The notes under the pieces are model-generated. The model made no database searches. It saw nothing but the letters and a program-made list of their open reading frames with translations, and was not told the DNA's origin. From NCBI RefSeq assembly GCF_001640805.2, contig NC_066852.1:9656194-9720193 (forward strand): a DNA stretch of 64,000 bases, given 5' to 3'. A program made the translations under genes and the position numbers. Shown one piece after another: positions 1 to 13,526 of this stretch (position 1 is the first letter of the stretch; every line of letters starts with the position of its first letter). The DNA comes from Lates calcarifer. Lineage: Eukaryota > Chordata > Actinopteri > Centropomidae.

Positions 1-2544
1 TAAATGACTGTATTGCTATTAAACTTTTGGAGATCACGGCTTATGCAACAATGTGCACGTGAAAATGGTGTGTTCAGGGACTGGTTTCACTAAGAAAGAC
101 TTTGACTATAGCTTAAATGTATCTAATAGTCAAACTTCAGATAGATGGCTCAGTTCAAGTAGTAGAAACAAAGTAGAGCTAATTTGCCATGAATTCTGGG
201 TAAATTAAGTGTTTTTTCAAACTAAGAAACATGACTGATGGAGCTGTTGCTTCAAACTGTTTACCTCTGTTCAGTCTTGCAAATAATATTTGCCCTCTGA
301 AAGAATTTAACAGTTTTGAATTCATTCAGAGGGCAGAGAACATTTTACTGGGAAAATTCATTGAAGAGTATGCAATACAAAAAACTTACAGCAGCATAAA
401 ATCCCAGTACAGTGTAGACCAGTCTCTATAAACTCTTTTCCTTCTCATTACTAGCTCCAGAACATTGTTAGCAAAGCACACATTATGAACCAGGTTTTCT
501 TCTTTTCTGTTTGGTGCCACAGATTGTTACCATGGAAACTTTCCTGTTAATTCAAGGGCAGGGCACCTTACTTTTTTTGGCTTTCTTCTAACTTACACTA
601 GATTAATATACATGCAAAAATAAGACTGGTTTAACACTACAGATCAGTCTAAAATATGTTTGTTAAACCGACACCTGTGCATGTTGCATATAGAACATGG
701 TAGAGGAATTTAATCTGTGTATTATTCACATCTGTGACACTCAGTCTAGTGTCTCCCTGAGAATTATTGGGGCTCTGTAAATAAGATTATAAAGAGTGCA
801 GTCTAGACCTGCTCTATATGAAAAGTGGCCTGAGATAACCTCTGCTGTGAATTTGCGCTATATGAATAAAATTGACTTGAGTCCTCAGCTGTGGCAATAA
901 CTTCAGGTAATATTGCTGATTACATTTGTAACAATCTGCTGTGCTGCTAAATAGAGTGTAATATATACCTGTCCTAAATGTATGGTAAGAAAATATACTG
1001 TAGATGCACTATATTTGGTAATTACTTTATGATCCGCTATGAAGTGGCTTTATTTGCTCTGGGTTGTAGATAAATAACATATGGAGCGTGAGTTCCTGGT
1101 TTGACATGCATAAAGATATGTTATGCACGTCTTGTACATAGACAGTGTGGAGCCTCTTTTCCTATCTGGGGACAAAGGACGAAATAGATAAGTCCTTAAT
1201 GTTCACAGCCACTGTCTCATAAGAAAGACTGGACAGACTATCTGTTGCATTTGGGTGCAAAGTGACCTTCGCCATGTCTGGAGTGGTGATACAGGAGGGT
1301 AGAACTGACAGTGAATGTAAATCACGTACCCCTTTAGCTGATTAGAGTGCCATATGCAGTCCAACAGGAAAAAATATGGAGGACCACCCAAGTCCTAGGG
1401 TGCAAAAGGTGCCACAAATAATACATCTGCCTACCAAGAACAGATCTCCAGAAAGAATGACAGGTTTATGCGCTGATTTTTAATGGTGTGTGTCCTTCGT
1501 AAAGAGAGCAAGCACAGACTGCACTCCGAGTGACTTGCCATCATAACCAATATGACAAACGGAGGTTGCAGCTGGGAATACCAAATGGTAGAAAAGGACA
1601 GGCTTTTATCAGACATACTGCAGGAATGTGAGGAAGTAAACGATGGCAGTAGAGTGTTTGGATGGGTGTACTGTATGTGTGCAGCTTGTACCCATCTCCA
1701 AAAACTTCCTTGTACATAAAGGCCCCAGGGAAATTAGAGTGATTAGAGAGAAGCTATGAGGTGGCTTTTTGCAGTGTAAGCTGGGGAAGATGTGTGAATA
1801 GTCACTTTCTCTGAGATGAGGGGGTTCTCGTGAATCTGGCTGCATTGAGGCAGTTATTTAGTCTAACTCTTCACCATGAAATGTAATTCTGTGATTGATA
1901 AAAAGGCAGCTTTTTTTCTTGCATTCACGATTAATTGTAGAGACAGTACACTAACGACTAGAACCAATATGTGTAATACTGCTGCTGCTCTTTGTGTATC
2001 TGCCCCAAAGTTACACATTTTAAACAAGAATCCTACAACAAGGGCTCTTTAACCATGACCCAGGAGGTCCCCACAAAATGAAGAGTAGTTTACACTGAAC
2101 TCATGTTTATTCCCCCTGCAGCCAGTGCAGTGAAGCCATGAATTACAATCACTATTCAAATCAGAGCTTTCATTGTCTCCACTTGAATGTCTCCAATCAC
2201 TGCAGAAAACACACTTCTGGAGTAAATCATATCTTACACAAAGTATATTCTCAGATTCATAATGCTTGGAATAAAATTCTCTAACAGCTCAGTGAAGGGT
2301 TTTTTGTTCTTTGCGTTGTATCTGTACAGTTACATCTGTGGCGTCGAGTTGGCATTGCACATTATTCATTTGGATACAGAAAGCTCAAACATTTAGTATT
2401 TGTACAAAGGCAAACCATAAATTTTGTGGTAGTTTGACAGTTTGATTTCATAGGTCAGGTCTTGCAGGTCATACTGATACTTTTGTACTGAGATATACTT
2501 TTAACAACTATACATTCTATTTAGGATACCGCTGTAATGGATAG
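1..2544. other. Intergenic DNA, no gene recognised
   Basis: AT-rich sequence with short open frames only. None of them shows a recognisable domain, a good exon boundary set or coding-like composition on either strand. No tRNA-like or rRNA-like stretch and no long simple repeat was noticed. I see nothing more specific here. Confidence 0.6.
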
Positions 2545-3949
2545 ATGGTGGAAAGTAACTAAATACATTTACTCAACTACTGTTCTAAAATTTAGTATTT
2601 TAAATTTAGTAATTTAGTTTAGTATTTTGCTCAAATATTTCCATTTTATTCCACCTCTTTTCCCTTGCAATTCAGAACCAAATATTGGACCTTTTACTCT
2701 GCCACATCCATCTGATACATATTTACATAAAAGACACTATGATAAGCTTATAAAATACAACACATTGCTAAAGATTAAACCAGTGATTTCCATCCACAGC
2801 TTTCATTTTAGATATCTATGAGTTGTAAGCAGTGCTACTGAGAAGATCCATCCTCTATAAACCTGTCAGATGGTTTCATTTAGATAACTGTTTGAAGACC
2901 AAAGACAATAAAAATATCCAATCAAATATCTAATATTTGATAAAATCAACAAAGATTAGACAAACACACAAAAGGTTTTGTGAAGCAGAACATTGTTCTA
3001 TTTCTCCTTTTTTTATTCCATTATTCATATTATGACCATGCAGACTTATGAGGTATGGCTAATAAATAATGAGACTGCGTTTATGAGGATAAAACCATGA
3101 GGTTCACAGTCACACTGAGTGTTACATATTAAAGGTTGGGTATTCATGCACAACTGCTTTCCAATAAGTGACGTCTTCAGTTCACTGCTAGCTATTGACT
3201 GAAGTGCATGTGTTTTTGCTAAGGCATCGGAAAATGATTAGCTTAAAAGTTGAGCAGCGCATTAACTTGAAATTTTTGGCATATCTTTTCGTACATTAAC
3301 TGAGGTGTATGGGGAACACTGCATGTCACAAGCATGTGTGTTTGAGAGGATCTCGAGAGGCAGAGAAGATGTCCAAGACGATGAATGTTCTGTGCGTTTT
3401 CCTTTTTCCTAAAATCAAATCCGTGTTTAAAGGAACACGTTTTGAGTCTGTGTCAGAAGTTAAGAAAAGACAGAGGTTCTGAGACAACTGTCCAAAGAAG
3501 ACCTACTGCACTGTTTTGATCATTGGAAGACCCGAATTCAGCGGCGTGTTGATGCAGAAAGGGAGTGTTGAAAGAGAAAGACATGGAAGAATGTTTATGT
3601 TCAATAAAATTGTATTACAGCATTAGTCTTGTTTTTTAATAGCCATACCTCGTATCTTCTGACCATTGTAGGGGCTTGACCTCCAGGCTGAGAGTCACTG
3701 GACTAAGCTTAACTACTAGGAAAACTAGCTGCACTACAAAATGCTACATGATGCAGTAACAATTCAATTATATAATATATAGAAATACAGTCACAGGGGA
3801 CATTTTTCTGCAGAACTAGTATTTTTACATTTGAAATTTTGAAAACATTTTGCTGATGCTACTTAAGTATTTTTATTTAAACAGGATTTTGAATGCAGGA
3901 CTTTTACTTATAATGGAGTACTTTCACTAGGATCTTCCTCCACCACTAG
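2545..3949. mobile_element. Degenerate MITE-like element, apparently interrupted by an insertion
   Basis: The left edge reads TGGTGGAAAGTAACTAAATA and continues with phrases such as 'catttactcaa' and 'atatttccattttattcca'. The right edge carries 'gaatgcaggacttttactta', 'aatggagtacttt' and ends 'cttcctccaccactag'. The outer ends are roughly inverted (TGGTGGAA against TTCCTCCACCA), as in a non-autonomous DNA transposon. I know this left/right phrase pair as a very common teleost interspersed repeat. Its exact superfamily (possibly hAT-like) is uncertain. The usual family length is a few hundred bp, so about 800 bp in the middle (roughly 2,810-3,655) looks like a later insertion or unrelated sequence. 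The internal phrase 'ccaggctgagagtcactgg' near 3,682 fits the family. No transposase is encoded. Confidence 0.55.
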
Positions 3950-6039
3950 TTGGCACATGCACAAAGGTCTACCATCTTATTTTCTTCCCACATCATCTTA
4001 GGCAAATTGTGCAAATCCAAAACTTCATTCAGTTTTTTCTCTTTAATCTGTCAATCATGAGGTATCATGAAGCATGTGAGTTTTTTCCCCGTCTGGATCA
4101 ACGTTTGGTTTTTTTGTTGTAAAAAAGCCTTAACCTTCTTTTTTATTTTTAGGATTCTTTGTGCCTAGTGTTTGAGGAAAGGCCAAGTGATGCTAATTTT
4201 ATCTTGCTGAAAATAAAGATGAAAATGAGTGCATTGTTAAAAGTGTAGCCTCTGTCTCTGATATCATGAAAGAAAAAGGCAAAACCTCAACACACAGGGG
4301 ATCAGAACATGCATGCTATGGGTTATTAGGTTAGAAAAGTGGTTCATCTAACTTTGTGTAATCTAATAATAAACAATTCTGCTCTATAATTACAATGAAA
4401 GATCTCTAACGCTCTTTAATCACCTCTAAACATGAACCACAAACAATCTCTGAGTGACATCTTTCCAAAAATATTTTTTTGTTAATTTTTTTTTCATTTT
4501 ACACATGAGTGAATGCAATTAGTCTTAAAATACAGTTAATACACAAATGTAATGAATGTGCTGATAATGTTACATACTGTACTCCCTATGTAGATTCCCC
4601 ACTGTGTCTTAATGCCACTTCCTCTGTGAGGAAACTCACTGAAATTTGCACATCGCTCTTTACCTCCTATTTAATTTAATTGTGAAATGCTCCTTTAAAG
4701 AAAATGAAACGTCATCTTTTTACATTGAGTTACATAGAAAATCACTGCCACAGTTGGAGTATCTGTCAGCATCAGAGTTTCAATAAAATCAAATGGTCAT
4801 TCATCATTTGCAAAAAGCCTGTTCTCATGTCACCCACTCAGAAAGGTCAGAGGTCAGGGTCAGCCTACGTAAGCGTCATCCCTGAAACTGGTACCTGACA
4901 GAACATAAAATGTGAAATAGAGAACTGAAAAAATGAAAATACCTGAATTTAAAGAGTTATTAATTCTTAAGCTATTTAGGATGATTAATGTTGTTTGGAA
5001 ATATGGTCAATACTGTTTTCTTTGTATGTGGCTTCCAACAGCACACATTTGTATCTCCAACTGTGGAAGAATGAACCTGCTCAGCAGCTTTAATCAAAGC
5101 TGTGGGTGGAGGTGAAATAATAGCAGGGTCTGTGCGAGGCCAGCACTAATCCTTTAAGGAGTTGTCGATCCATATGTGGCACGGAGTAATAGTTTTAGAG
5201 GAGGTGTATCAATAATGAAGCAGAAAATCCTAAGAACGGTGATTTGGTTGCCTGTGTGATACATATGAAATCCCCCAGACCATTATTGAGAAGGGAGGAC
5301 ACAGGACTGAGACACCATCCAGAGGATCAGAGTGGTATTACAAGAAGAGGAAAAAAAAAAACCCTGAGTGGGAGTTGAATTTCTTTTTTCCCCCTCATTC
5401 ATCTGCGCGAAGGCTTCCTGAATCACAGCAGTGGTCACCAGATGGTGCTGCAAAGGCAGGTTTGATCCATGTGTTGCTCGTCCAGGCAGGAGGAGAATGA
5501 AGGAATGAGGAAGTGGAGGGGTGCTCGCATCAACGTAATCACCATAACTCTGGTGTCTGGCATGCAGACAAGTGACTGATGGCGGCTATAAATCCAGCAC
5601 ACGAGAAAAGAGGCTATTATATATGCTGTGGAGGAGAGTGATGCTTTGCACTTTAGAAATTAGAGAGGTCTGGGGGGACAATGCTTCCCACTTCTTAATG
5701 GAAAAGCCGTATCATCACTACAGACAATTCTCCCTGTACTCGTCAGTGTGAACATCAGATGAATGGAAGTTGCTGCGTGGCAGTGGATGGATGGAGTGTT
5801 GCTGGGATAATATCTGAAATGGAAAATGTTTTATCAGGATATCAATTTATTTTCTCAAAGGTGTGAATTTCCTACTTTATTGAGGCTTTTAAAATGTTGC
5901 TAAAGGCAATTAACAAGATAGTAAGCCAAGAAAAATATAACTTTAAACAAAAAAGCACAGCAGCCTAATCAAAATAATCACAGTAATAAAGAACTTCTTG
6001 AGTCAAGGCAATTTCAGAGGTTGTTTTAACTCAGCAATG
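3950..6039. other. Intergenic DNA, no gene recognised
   Basis: Unique-looking sequence. The stretch about 5,100-5,820 is less AT-rich than its surroundings and free of simple repeats apart from a short A run near 5,350. It could hold a conserved noncoding element, but nothing in the single sequence proves it. No ORF here looks like an exon. Confidence 0.5.
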
Positions 6040-6360
6040 TAAAAAAAAAAAAAAAATCTATTGAAAGTAAAGGTATTGCATTTAAAAATGTCAAATGTAC
6101 TTAAGGATCAAGAGTAAAAGTACTCTTTCTGAGGGATCAGCTGTCTTTCTAATGTTAAATTATTAATATCTCAACATGAAAACAACACCTCATCACACAA
6201 TATGCTTAGTTATACTGGTGGTTTACTTAGAATTCTGTCTGCCTGTCTGTCTGCAAAGTAGACATAGCATGTAGACTGCAGGGTGAAAAGGCAACTATTA
6301 AAGCACAGTAAATTAAAAATGTAAAATATAAGGTCTCTCAAAGTTGAAGTAGTCAAGTAT
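6040..6360. repeat. Degenerate repeat with 'agtaaaagtactc' phrases
   Basis: After an A run at about 6,040-6,056 the sequence contains 'gaaagtaaaggtattgcat', 'tgtacttaaggatcaagagt' and 'aaaagtactctttctgaggg'. These phrases resemble repeats of the teleost family seen at 2545-3949 or a related one. The copy is heavily diverged and its borders are approximate. Confidence 0.35.
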
Positions 6361-9300
6361 ATATTAGACTTATGTACATCACTTTATAAATTGTACTTTC
6401 CACTGCTGGTTTCCACCCAATCTGACTGTTTGCCTTTTGATTTCATGCACTAGAAGTTGCAGTGTCAAATGTTCAGAGCTGTGTGGATGTGTTGGTGTAA
6501 ATAATGTTATGAGATGATGAGATGCCAAACAGCAGGGGAGCTCAGAACATTTTCCAGAGAGCCCAGAGGTTGGCACTGGGATAGGCGGTGGGCAGGAAAA
6601 CGAGAGCAGCAGATGGGGTGTCCCATTAGCGGTTGTCCTGTTAGCCAAGGCCAGCTGCCACTCTCTGGGTCTCTCTCTGGGCCCGTCTTCTCCCCTGAGT
6701 CGACAGAGTAAACCTATTTTCATCTTAGATTTGTTGTTTTGATGGCTTACTAGTGAACATAAAACTTGCACACATGAAGCCGCATTAATGGAACAGACAA
6801 GGCAGTATATATGTAGTTTTAAAAGATTCATTTTAAAAGATGTTTTTAGTTGTCTTCTTTTTTATCACCAGGCTGTGTTCTCTTAATGTTTCAAGCCTGT
6901 TTAACCTCCTGTTACACTCAGTATCACTGATGAGTGTGGTTTCATATAGATGTGTTGTGTTATAACCACACCCAACATCCTAGAGTACACCTGTACATCA
7001 CTGCAGAAAGATGAGAAGTTAAATCACTGGAAGTCAGCTAAATCCCCACTTGCACAGGGTGTTAAGTTACTCTTTAACCAGTCTGAACAGCAGGGTTTCC
7101 CTACTATGAATATGAATACAAAACAACTAGATCTGCATTATATATTCTATGTATCTACCAAGGGATTTGAACGGAGTGGTCCCCTACTCCCTGGTCTATT
7201 TCCCTGATTTCAGAGCTAACATCAGGCCAATGTGAAAAGCAGCTCAGACACGAGCTGTGTCCCAAATCCCAGGAGCGTAGCAGTGAGGGCAAGAGTGGAA
7301 CTAAATGCCCAGGGCCCCAATGTGAGGAGGGACCTTGAAAAGCCTAGAAAAGCCTAAAAGTTTGTTTTGATCTATAACTATGTTATTAGTATTAAAAGTA
7401 GACTATCACTCTTGGCTGAACAAATAGTTTGATATAAACAATATTAGAGCCTCTCAAATTACTGAAGGTGTCAGACAAGCTGCTCACAAAATGTCTTTTG
7501 AAGCAACATCAAGTTTTACACAAGCAGTATACAATATTAGACAATATGAAGATGCTTGCTTTGTACAGTGTTCCTGAAGTAATAACCTTCGAAATGTGAT
7601 TAGTTTATATAGTTTGGGAGTGATAGCAGCTTCACCTTAGTTAAGCAAATAAAACAGTAATACAGTAGTAATACTGCACAGCATAGAGACCTTTAAGAAT
7701 GATGAAGACTGTAACTGTGAGAAATATGTTCTATAATATTGTTAAAGAAAAGTCACTGTATGAAAGCCTCATACAGTGATTACAGTATGGTGAGAAGAAA
7801 GGCCTGAAATATGATGAGATTTCTAAAATACAACATAAACACTTTATTACTGGTTAGCCTAATAACCACAACAGATGTGTGTGTTCACTTGTTGATTCAG
7901 TTCTTTTTACAGGCATGATGATGGATGTATTAAAAGGAGATAGAGTCAAGTTTTAATTCTGTCCACCTATGAGCAGCTCCTCAGTGTTCTTTCTGCATTG
8001 CATTATGGGAAAATAGCGTGAAACACCTCAAAAATCAGCTGTATTTAGTCGGCACCCTGTCTGCTTTGAGTGCACCTTATTTTGTCACATCTCTCTTGTG
8101 AACACACTGTATATTCAAAACCTGCTAAGAATCTGTATGTGGTGAGGAACTGGGACACGGCCATAAACTAGAGCATGTCATATCTAATACAACGTGATGG
8201 GCTCGGAGACAAAGAATAAAATAAATAAGTAAAAGATCCGCTCCAGCTGTTTAACTCGCTGTTTAGGTAAGCTTTTAACTAAGTTATCGCATATTTCACA
8301 AAACAATAGCAGTAATCATATTCTTATCAATTGTGATGATGATGATGCAAATGAATATTACCACTGTTATTTGTGGTAATAGCAGTTGTGGTAGTAGTAG
8401 TAGCAGATGTATGAAAAAAAGACATGAGAAAGAATAAAAAATAATAAAATGAGTAAAATAACTAATAGAATCCCACCTGAGATCAGAATGGATTTTTGTC
8501 ACACTATACGCACACAATATGTATGATGTTACTACCAGTACTGTTGTTAATAATAATAATAGTAATAATAGGAGGAGGAATAAGAATGATTTACTGTCGG
8601 TGTATGTGGTCTTTATTGCCTGTAAAGTCAAAGCCAGCGGCCCCTCACGTTGCTCCTCTGCTGCTTTAATAATGCCAAATGGTAATGATGGGATTTCCTT
8701 GCCCACACAAGCAGGCTATGTGTCTATCACTCACTCTGCTCCACCATTTGACAGAGAAGCATTGTTACATGGTGGCTTCACACCATTTCATTCACCAGTC
8801 CAAGGCAGACACATACACATATACAGACCTACACATGCACTTCTATACACATGTTCCAATTTTTCCACAACCTTTCTTCTTCACTCATCTTGTCTTTTTT
8901 TTTTAAATAGCTCTTTGTTCTCTGCCCATGTCTATTTTTATCCCAGCGTTCACGGGAGGAGTCAGAGAAATGACGAGGCTTGGGAGAATTGCTCATCTCC
9001 ATGGCAACTATATTGCAAGCCTTCATTGTCTAATATAGGCTTTTCTTCTATGGTATATACCTTTCTTGCTCTTATCTTATTATCAGATTTGTTAAGGTCC
9101 CTATTTTATGCCATTTCCTCTCAAGATGCTCTCTGGAGGTCTTTTTCCCATGCATGCTTCCTCCCCTGGATCCTCATCCTTTCTCCACGCCGTCCACCCC
9201 TCACCAGCCCCCTCCCCCTCCAGGAGCGGATTGAGCTGTCTTTTCCTCTCTGAACCAATGGGCGTGCTGTTGTAGAGTAATTCTGTACTAACTCCACGCC

Positions 9301-10883
9301 TCGCTCATGAGACACACTTCTGGATGCCATTCGTTTTGCTGCCACTGTGAGGCCTACTTTCATGAGACCGAAAATCTCTGTGGGCTTTGTTCAGTTCAAG
9401 GGGGTTTCCCCATTTTTTCCCCCCTTTTACTGGATCCTGCTGAGAAATGCAAATTCACTGGCATCTTCCTCAGTAAATAACTGCTCTTTTGAAACACACA
9501 CTGTACTACTGGCTTTGTTTATGATTTGATTAATACAAATAATTTTTCATTTTTTGGTTCACTGTGCTTTTTATACACTGAATTACCTGGAGATATGATT
9601 AAGAGATACTAGAATTATATATGGGTGTCACACACAGTTAAATGTGAGATTCTACATGCATTTAAAAAGTTTTATTTATTTTAGAATATCTCCAATTAGA
9701 ACTCCTGCTGCAAAAATGATCATTCATGCTGCCGTTTGAAATCCTTTCAGTGTGCACACTAAATGAAGCAGGGCAAACAAACAAGCATCTGCATTACATT
9801 CCATCATGGATACCCTGGCCATTAGTCATCTCTTCATCAAAATATTTTCAGCCGCACTGTCTTGTTTGAGAAACAGGATATGCATTCAATTCCACATGCG
9901 GGATTCCTCTTTGTCACGTGGCCAGGTAGCGAAAACATATGCTGTCAGTGAAAGCTTCTGTGTTCAGTGGCATTAGGTGCACAAAGACACACACAGGAAA
10001 AGTACAGACAGTCATAGGAGCTATAATGGTACCAATATGGACGGGGGGGGGGTCTTCTAGAGAGGCGCTCCAATGAAACATAAGCAAGAGACAGAAATAT
10101 ACCACTGAGGTGAGCAGCAGACTGATGCACACCCTCATATTTAATACAGCCTGCACACCATTAAAGGATAAAAGAATATGCTTGCACCCAGACTAACAAT
10201 GCCAGGTGAGATAATGAAGTTAATTATGTGTTGCCTTTTGTGCCAGTCCACAAGCGCCAACAGATGCCAGCAGCCCTGAGGAACTAAGTGCTCACCCATG
10301 GTCCTCCAGATTGCCCCTAAAAGAAATCCTTTCACTGGTCTGTCCGTTTCCTATGGCAACAGTCGGCCCCCTCTGTGTCACCTGCCAGCGAGGGAGCAGG
10401 TGGACCCAGCGGGGCCAGGTGGAGGCTTCACCTGTCACACTTCCAGAGCTGTCCCACGCATGCCAACACAAACATAAACGGGGGCGCAAAATAGTCCAAA
10501 CCTGCAATATTTCAAGCAGGTGTCATTATGCAAAACACATGGAACCCGCTGCACACACATCAACACATGTAAACACACAGGCATTTATAAATAGCCATAT
10601 TTACATGTGATTAGAGTGCATACAGACTGCAATATATAACACAGACTGTAGGTGCTGATTTAAAGGAGGTTTTTCCATCAGCTCTGTGTCTAAGTAAACC
10701 TCCAACAGCGTATCTTGAGGCCGGCGCAGCTGAGTCTCTTTGGATTTCACAGTTTACTTCATTTGTGAGAATAATTTAGTTTCATTGTAGTAACATATGT
10801 CTTTGTGCTCCATTTCAGCATAACAAAAGCAGTGTATGTGCAGCTGTTTTTAGTTTTGTCCTGTTCTTTGTGGGTTCACTGTA
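6361..10883. other. Intergenic DNA with small trinucleotide runs, no gene recognised
   Basis: Contains short imperfect runs of GAT (about 8,332-8,346), GTA (about 8,391-8,403) and AAT (about 8,548-8,572), and a G run at about 10,041-10,050. The longest open frame (8,519-9,253, + strand) crosses these runs, starts in low-complexity Asn/Arg-rich sequence and has no recognisable domain. I treat it as chance. An X-box half-like TCTCCATGGCAAC lies near 8,996-9,008. Confidence 0.5.
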
Positions 10884-11075
10884 GCAGTGGTAGAAATTCA
10901 CTTGCATTTACTCAAATATAATTTGAGGTAATTGTACTTACTCCATTACATTTATTTTGCAGCTCTAAGTTCCTAGTCAGTGTGCAGCATATAAAAAATA
11001 CACTATGATCCATTTTTATTATCCAATCAGTAAGTCCTGGTAAGAGGTCCTTAAAGTCATATTTTCTTTTTTTTT
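10884..11075. repeat. Relic of the same family as the element at 2545-3949
   Basis: Reads 'agtggtagaaattcacttgc', then 'atttactcaaatataatttg', 'aggtaattgtacttactcca' and 'ttacatttattttgcagctc'. The order of phrases matches the left part of the common teleost MITE-like family also present at 2545. It is truncated and diverged and carries no ORF. Confidence 0.45.
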
Positions 11076-11112
11076 TTTAAGAAAATTGATATTCCGGACT
11101 TTTTCGAATGCA

Positions 11113-11199
11113 TGTACACTGACCCACAACATTAAAACCACCTATGACCCATGGGTTATGGACACAGGACCTCTTAGGGTGTCCTGCGGTGTCTAGCAC
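11113..11199 (-). mobile_element. Tc1-like transposon 3' end relic
   Basis: On the minus strand this fragment ends with 'ggttttaatgttgtgggtca', matching the terminal inverted repeat of the larger element at 18585-19126. Upstream of it, 'gacaccgcaggacaccctaa' followed by 'gaggtcctgtgtccat' aligns with 'gacatcacagagcaccctca' and 'gaggtcccatttccat' near 19,000-19,040. It is therefore a solo terminus of the same Tc1-like family in inverted orientation, with a small deletion before the terminal repeat. No coding capacity remains. Confidence 0.6.
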
Positions 11200-13487
11200 A
11201 GTAACATATAAACATATATATACTGTATGTACAGTACATGCACACAATATATAATTTGAGTTTTGAGTGCAGGAACATGGAGTATTTTTGGATTGTGGCT
11301 ACGTGTTGATAAAATACATTTGTAGTGCAATGATGTATATGTATATTTGGTGTAGACATTTATTATTATTTCTAACTCTCTGCCTTGAGCTGAAGAGTAG
11401 TCCAAAGAGTAGACCATTGATAATCAGACAGAGTGTTCCTCACGAACAACAGGAGGACTGATGTTGTGCTGGTGTTATGGCTTGTATGAGGGCTGCGTGT
11501 GACCCTTGACATGAAGTGAGTGACAGCCAGGCAATCCACAACAGTATCTAAGGTCACAGCCCCCCACCCTGAAATGCAGCGCAATCAATACTGGCAATGA
11601 GATGCGGTGTGACGAGTGGTCTATCAATACCTCTAGGTAGATGGAGGTAGATTCATAAATCAATCCTGTCTTTCAGGTTCTGATTGTACAAGAGCACTTA
11701 CAATGGTAGGACAAGGGGGCATGTCAGCAGTTTACTGGGTTTTTTTTCTAAACAAAAACAAGTCTTTTAAGCAGAAATGATAATAAAAGTTTATGAAGTT
11801 TCTCCATTTATTGCTACATTATGTAGCAGAGATCTATTTTAAACAGATTATGTAATTTTTTCCTCTGCATATACAGTAGTTTAGTGCTGAATGGAGAAAA
11901 TACAACACTACACCGTAAGACTTTTATGCAACTTGACAAACAGATTGATGATTTTGAACAGAGAAATGACAATGATGGAATACACCATGATATTAAACCA
12001 CTGGTCTACTGAACAGTACTTGATGTTTTAGCATTGACAACTAAAATCAATTACAAATGCCATTAAAATTATATGTTTTCTTTTTTTTTTTTTCATTCCT
12101 TGGCCTTGTCTGCTATCCCTCAGCAGTAATGGCATGATGAATGTGCAGGGAGACAGTCGCACGCCACTTCTGGGCTGACAGTGTGAGGCGAATGATGTAG
12201 TGGCTTCTAATGCTCTTTACCAGAAGAGGAGAAACCAATAGCTTTACTGGACCACTGCAAGACTAACCAGGAGGATGTCAATGGTTACTTATTGGAATTA
12301 CATCTATCCGTCTAGCTCGAGATTTCCTCCTCCCATAAAGGCTGCTGTTTGTTCACTGAACCAGAAGGCCAGTTGGACATGAGTGGTGACGTGTGTGTAC
12401 AATGTGGTATTACACTTAGTTGCCTGCTCACTGTGTACATCCTCTTCCTCTAAAAGGGTGAATATCTGTGCAAGGGCACTGGGGTCTGACCTCTGGTTCC
12501 ACAGTTACCCTCAGTTGGGAAATCAATGAAGCGTGTGCGCAAAAGGGCTCCCTTAGGACAGTCCACATCTGCACAAATCAGCACTGTTTTGTCACCACCA
12601 TTTTTTCTCAGCTCTGTCAGATGAGATCAGAATGGCACAAATGTGCCACATTTTACACACCTACACTGGATCTTCACACACAAATAACCATCAAACCCAA
12701 GGGACAGGAGATGCTGGCCATAAATACACATCTCTAAAGTAGTCAGCCACAAAAAATACAATTACAATCACATATAATCAACAGAGCAATATCATTAGGG
12801 TCCCGGCACCCGTGTCTTAATAGGAATATGATTTTCACATTGCTGCTTTTGTATCATCACTAATAAGACACAAATAAAGAATTACACATTTTTCATGTGG
12901 ACATCAAATCACTGTGTTCAGTATGGTTGACTAAGATAATCAAAGTTTACCCAAACCTTCCCCACCACCATAACCTGCACTTCACCCAAATCTCTGTTCT
13001 CTCTCATGCTGCACAATCCATTTGCTTTCCAGGCCCTTTAGTTGGCTCTGGTCTTGTCGTTGCTTGATACTGTACAGTATATGAGTTTCTCCCCTCGGGT
13101 CTCTTAGACATGCAGAATACTGAGCTGTGCACATTTAGGTTGACAGATTAGTTTACATTTGGTTTGACACCACAAGAGAAGGGCTCGGTTTGCCTGCAGT
13201 AATGACCGCTACTTTCTGGGTTGGTTTAGTGTGAAAGCATGGCCTGCCAGGAGAAATATGGAGGTCCAAACCCTGACCCAGTGGAACCTGCCCGTGAGTA
13301 CACAACCTCCTGCCTTTGGAACATGAGGTGAATCATCTATATGGGAATCCGTATACTGTATACCAAGCAAAGCAGAAAGAAGCCCAGGGGAAGATTCTGT
13401 TTCTAAATTAGTGGCCACTGAAGGCCACATTACGGAAGAGTGCATAATCAGGCTTCAAGTGCGCTTAATTCAACACTGACCATCTCA
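11200..13487. other. Intergenic DNA, no gene recognised
   Basis: No recognisable exon, RNA gene or well-defined repeat. Short T and A runs occur near 11,070 and 12,080. Nothing else specific is seen. Confidence 0.5.
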
Positions 13488-13526
13488 GAAAGAGAGAGAG
13501 AGGGAGAGAAAGAGAGAGAGAAAAAG
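13488..13526. repeat. (GA)n microsatellite
   Basis: Imperfect GA dinucleotide run interrupted by GGGAGA and AAAG units. A plain simple-sequence repeat. Confidence 0.85.

Noticed and set aside
8519..9253. 244-codon open frame on the + strand, the longest in the window
   Set aside because: It starts in an AAT/AGG simple repeat, has no recognisable domain, and overlaps other open frames of equal quality. I judge it a chance frame.
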